A stretch of 6,469 bases of DNA from JAGQNP01 sp038257245 (GTDB taxonomy: Bacteria > Patescibacteriota > Saccharimonadia > Saccharimonadales > JACQNP01). Numbering within the stretch: the first letter of the stretch is position 1; each line of letters opens with the position of its first letter. The DNA lies in contig JBBSJL010000027.1 of the NCBI GenBank assembly GCA_038257245.1, positions 1 through 6,469 of the forward strand, given 5' to 3'. Below the pieces are notes generated by a model. The model worked only from the letters and a program-made list of their open reading frames with translations, did not search any database and was not told where the DNA came from. Below are positions 5,207-6,469 of this stretch, one piece after another. Made by a program: the position numbers and the translations under genes.

Positions 5207-6469
5207 TTAGAATGTCTTATATTCACACTGACTCCCCGCATATATGCTAACTGTTCCACCACCTTGACCTTCTGATCTAATTCTAAACGTTAGATTCCCA
5301 GCATTTGCTCCGTTTCTAAATAAAGTCACAGTACGTGCAATAGTTCTGTTAGAGCCCGCACTAGTAGATGGTACATCTGCCGTTGAATCATACGCAGTAT
5401 GTGTATATACAGCGTTGGTGTTGCTGCTTGATTGAACAAAGAATCCTGCATCTATGGATGTTGGCGAAGCTGGTCCATTGAGACCCAAATATATGGCGTT
5501 ATTTGTAGCAGAAGAATCAACAATGAAACTACACTCTATCTTATAGTTAGTATTGGCTCGAGCAGTAAATGAAAGTCCAGAAATATCTGTGTACGACGTA
5601 CCTATACCTGTTTGATTGGCTGTTTTAAGCAAAGAAAGCGGTGCACAGTCTTGCCAGGCACCATTTTGGTAACATCTCATCGTTGCTAGATCACTATTAT
5701 AGTACTGTGCACCAGCAACCCCTGTTGGATCTGTGCCACTCTTACTATCCAGCACAAATAATATCCCTGTCGTATCGGTGGTTGATGATCCAACCTGAAT
5801 AATGTTGCCGCTAGTGTCTATATTGAAGAAGTTAGTAGAGCCACCTGCGTTCGACACTCTGAATGCAGTTGTTGATGTATTGCTTATCTGAACAGCGCCT
5901 CCGTTGCCAATCGTAAATACGCCCGTGCCGCTCTTTTGTAAGGTTAGTAAGTTGCCGCTTGCGCCTGTTTTATTAATGAATATCGATGAATTAGTAGAGC
6001 CATCCACTTGTGCAATGCTTGGTCCTAGTTGAATAAATCCACAATTATTTCCATCCAGGCATACGGTTCCGCTACTATCTGGCAATGTATACGTTCTATT
6101 CGAGGCTAGATCTGTTGTCTGGAATAATCCAGTGTTATTTGTACCATCATACAGTGTTAGAGTTCCAGCTAAACTATTTGTTCCCACGCTGGCATTTGAA
6201 CCACTTATAACAATTGTGCCTCCTACTGTTGTAACAAAGCCCGACCTACCCAGAGTCACACCACTAGCATTGCTAGTACCGACTTGGACAATTCCAGCTG
6301 TACCAGTAGCCGTACCAGCATCAACGGGAATGTTACCTGAATTACTGGTTGCACCAGTAGCGTTACCAGATACTAGACTTAGTGCTGCACTGTTAGTGCT
6401 AGCTATAGTTTGGTTATTAGACTTGAGTGTTAATGTTCCGGTGCCACCGCTAGACAAGATGACTGCTCC
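5207..6469 (-). CDS. Repetitive tail-fibre-like probable surface protein, C-terminal part, 5' truncated by window edge
   Basis: I assign no named function. The frame is open to the right edge, so the 420 residues seen (numbered from the first visible codon) are the C-terminal part of a larger protein. Any signal peptide is outside the window, and the TTG at 6457 is internal. The first 240 or so residues are rich in Ser, Thr, Gly and Asn and poor in charge, with recurring beta-type units such as GTLTLYDGTNNTGLF, ASNRTYTLPDSSGTVCLD, GNLLTLQKSGTGVFTIGN and FNIDTSGNIIQVG. Next is a short module, AGAQYYNSDLATMRCYQ and NGAWQDC (253-275), resembling a motif found in phage tail-fibre and Patescibacteria surface proteins. 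The C-terminal 140 residues (about 281-420), with DISGLSFTARANTNYKIE and LGLNGPASPT, resemble a beta-sandwich found at the ends of phage structural proteins. All six cysteines sit in these latter modules. It could be an adhesin, fibre or prophage-derived tail protein. The resemblances are from memory, not a search. Confidence 0.75.
   Translation of the reverse strand, partial: GAVILSSGGTGTLTLKSNNQTIASTNSAALSLVSGNATGATSNSGNIPVDAGTATGTAGIVQVGTSNASGVTLGRSGFVTTVGGTIVISGSNASVGTNSLAGTLTLYDGTNNTGLFQTTDLASNRTYTLPDSSGTVCLDGNNCGFIQLGPSIAQVDGSTNSSIFINKTGASGNLLTLQKSGTGVFTIGNGGAVQISNTSTTAFRVSNAGGSTNFFNIDTSGNIIQVGSSTTDTTGILFVLDSKSGTDPTGVAGAQYYNSDLATMRCYQNGAWQDCAPLSLLKTANQTGIGTSYTDISGLSFTARANTNYKIECSFIVDSSATNNAIYLGLNGPASPTSIDAGFFVQSSSNTNAVYTHTAYDSTADVPSTSAGSNRTIARTVTLFRNGANAGNLTFRIRSEGQGGGTVSIYAGSQCEYKTF

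Noticed and set aside
5201..5210. Palindrome around ATAGCTAT just after the surface-protein stop, considered as a terminator or operator
   Set aside because: It is only eight bases, has no loop, and is not followed by a T run on the minus strand. It is likely chance in AT-rich sequence.
2..6469. Recoding of TGA (as glycine, used in some Patescibacteria), suggested by the absence of TGA as a stop in all seven genes
   Set aside because: All stops are TAA or TAG, but seven genes are too few to mean much. All motifs are complete in open frames without internal TGA, and glycine and tryptophan motifs read normally. The standard bacterial code fits.
1..6469. CRISPR arrays, tRNA or rRNA genes, insertion sequences
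   Set aside because: No regularly spaced repeats, cloverleaf-like sequence, transposase frame or terminal inverted repeats were seen. The intergenic gaps are all under about 100 bases.

Overview
The window looks like a chromosomal stretch from a Candidate Phyla Radiation (Patescibacteria) bacterium, most likely a Saccharibacteria (TM7)-type organism. That reading is inferred from several things: the NLPY variant of the release-factor methyltransferase motif, compact LepB and LCP proteins with long disordered cytoplasmic tails, tightly packed genes, moderately AT-rich sequence, and a long Ser/Thr/Gly/Asn-rich tail-fibre-like protein. No 16S gene or other decisive marker is present, so the placement is tentative. 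All seven genes read through with the standard bacterial code.

Layout from left to right. The 3' end of a PrmC/HemK-type release factor methyltransferase (plus strand) runs in from the left edge. It converges on a two-gene minus-strand unit: a LytR-CpsA-Psr (LCP) cell-wall glycopolymer transferase followed by an unnamed multi-spanning membrane protein that overlaps it by 26 nt. Divergent from the LCP gene is type I signal peptidase lepB (plus strand). The lepB stop codon lies one base from the stop of parB. parA and parB form a minus-strand pair overlapping by 11 nt. Upstream of parA, codirectional and running off the right edge, is the C-terminal part of a repetitive surface or tail-fibre-like protein.

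Functionally the window combines envelope building (LCP plus its membrane partner), protein export processing (LepB), chromosome segregation (ParA/ParB) and translation termination (PrmC). The right-end protein is a probable exported cell-surface fibre or adhesin. Genes that open a transcription unit (LCP, lepB, parA) have a promoter-like -10 very close to the start codon and little or no Shine-Dalgarno sequence. The internal genes (parB and the membrane protein) do have one.

I see no CRISPR array, tRNA, rRNA, insertion sequence or parS-like palindrome, and no gene-free stretch longer than about 100 bases. The least ordinary items are the tail-fibre-like protein with its six cysteines, the conserved-looking LCP/membrane-protein pair, and the apparent SD-less starts. 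I did not find clear evidence for a wholly new system.
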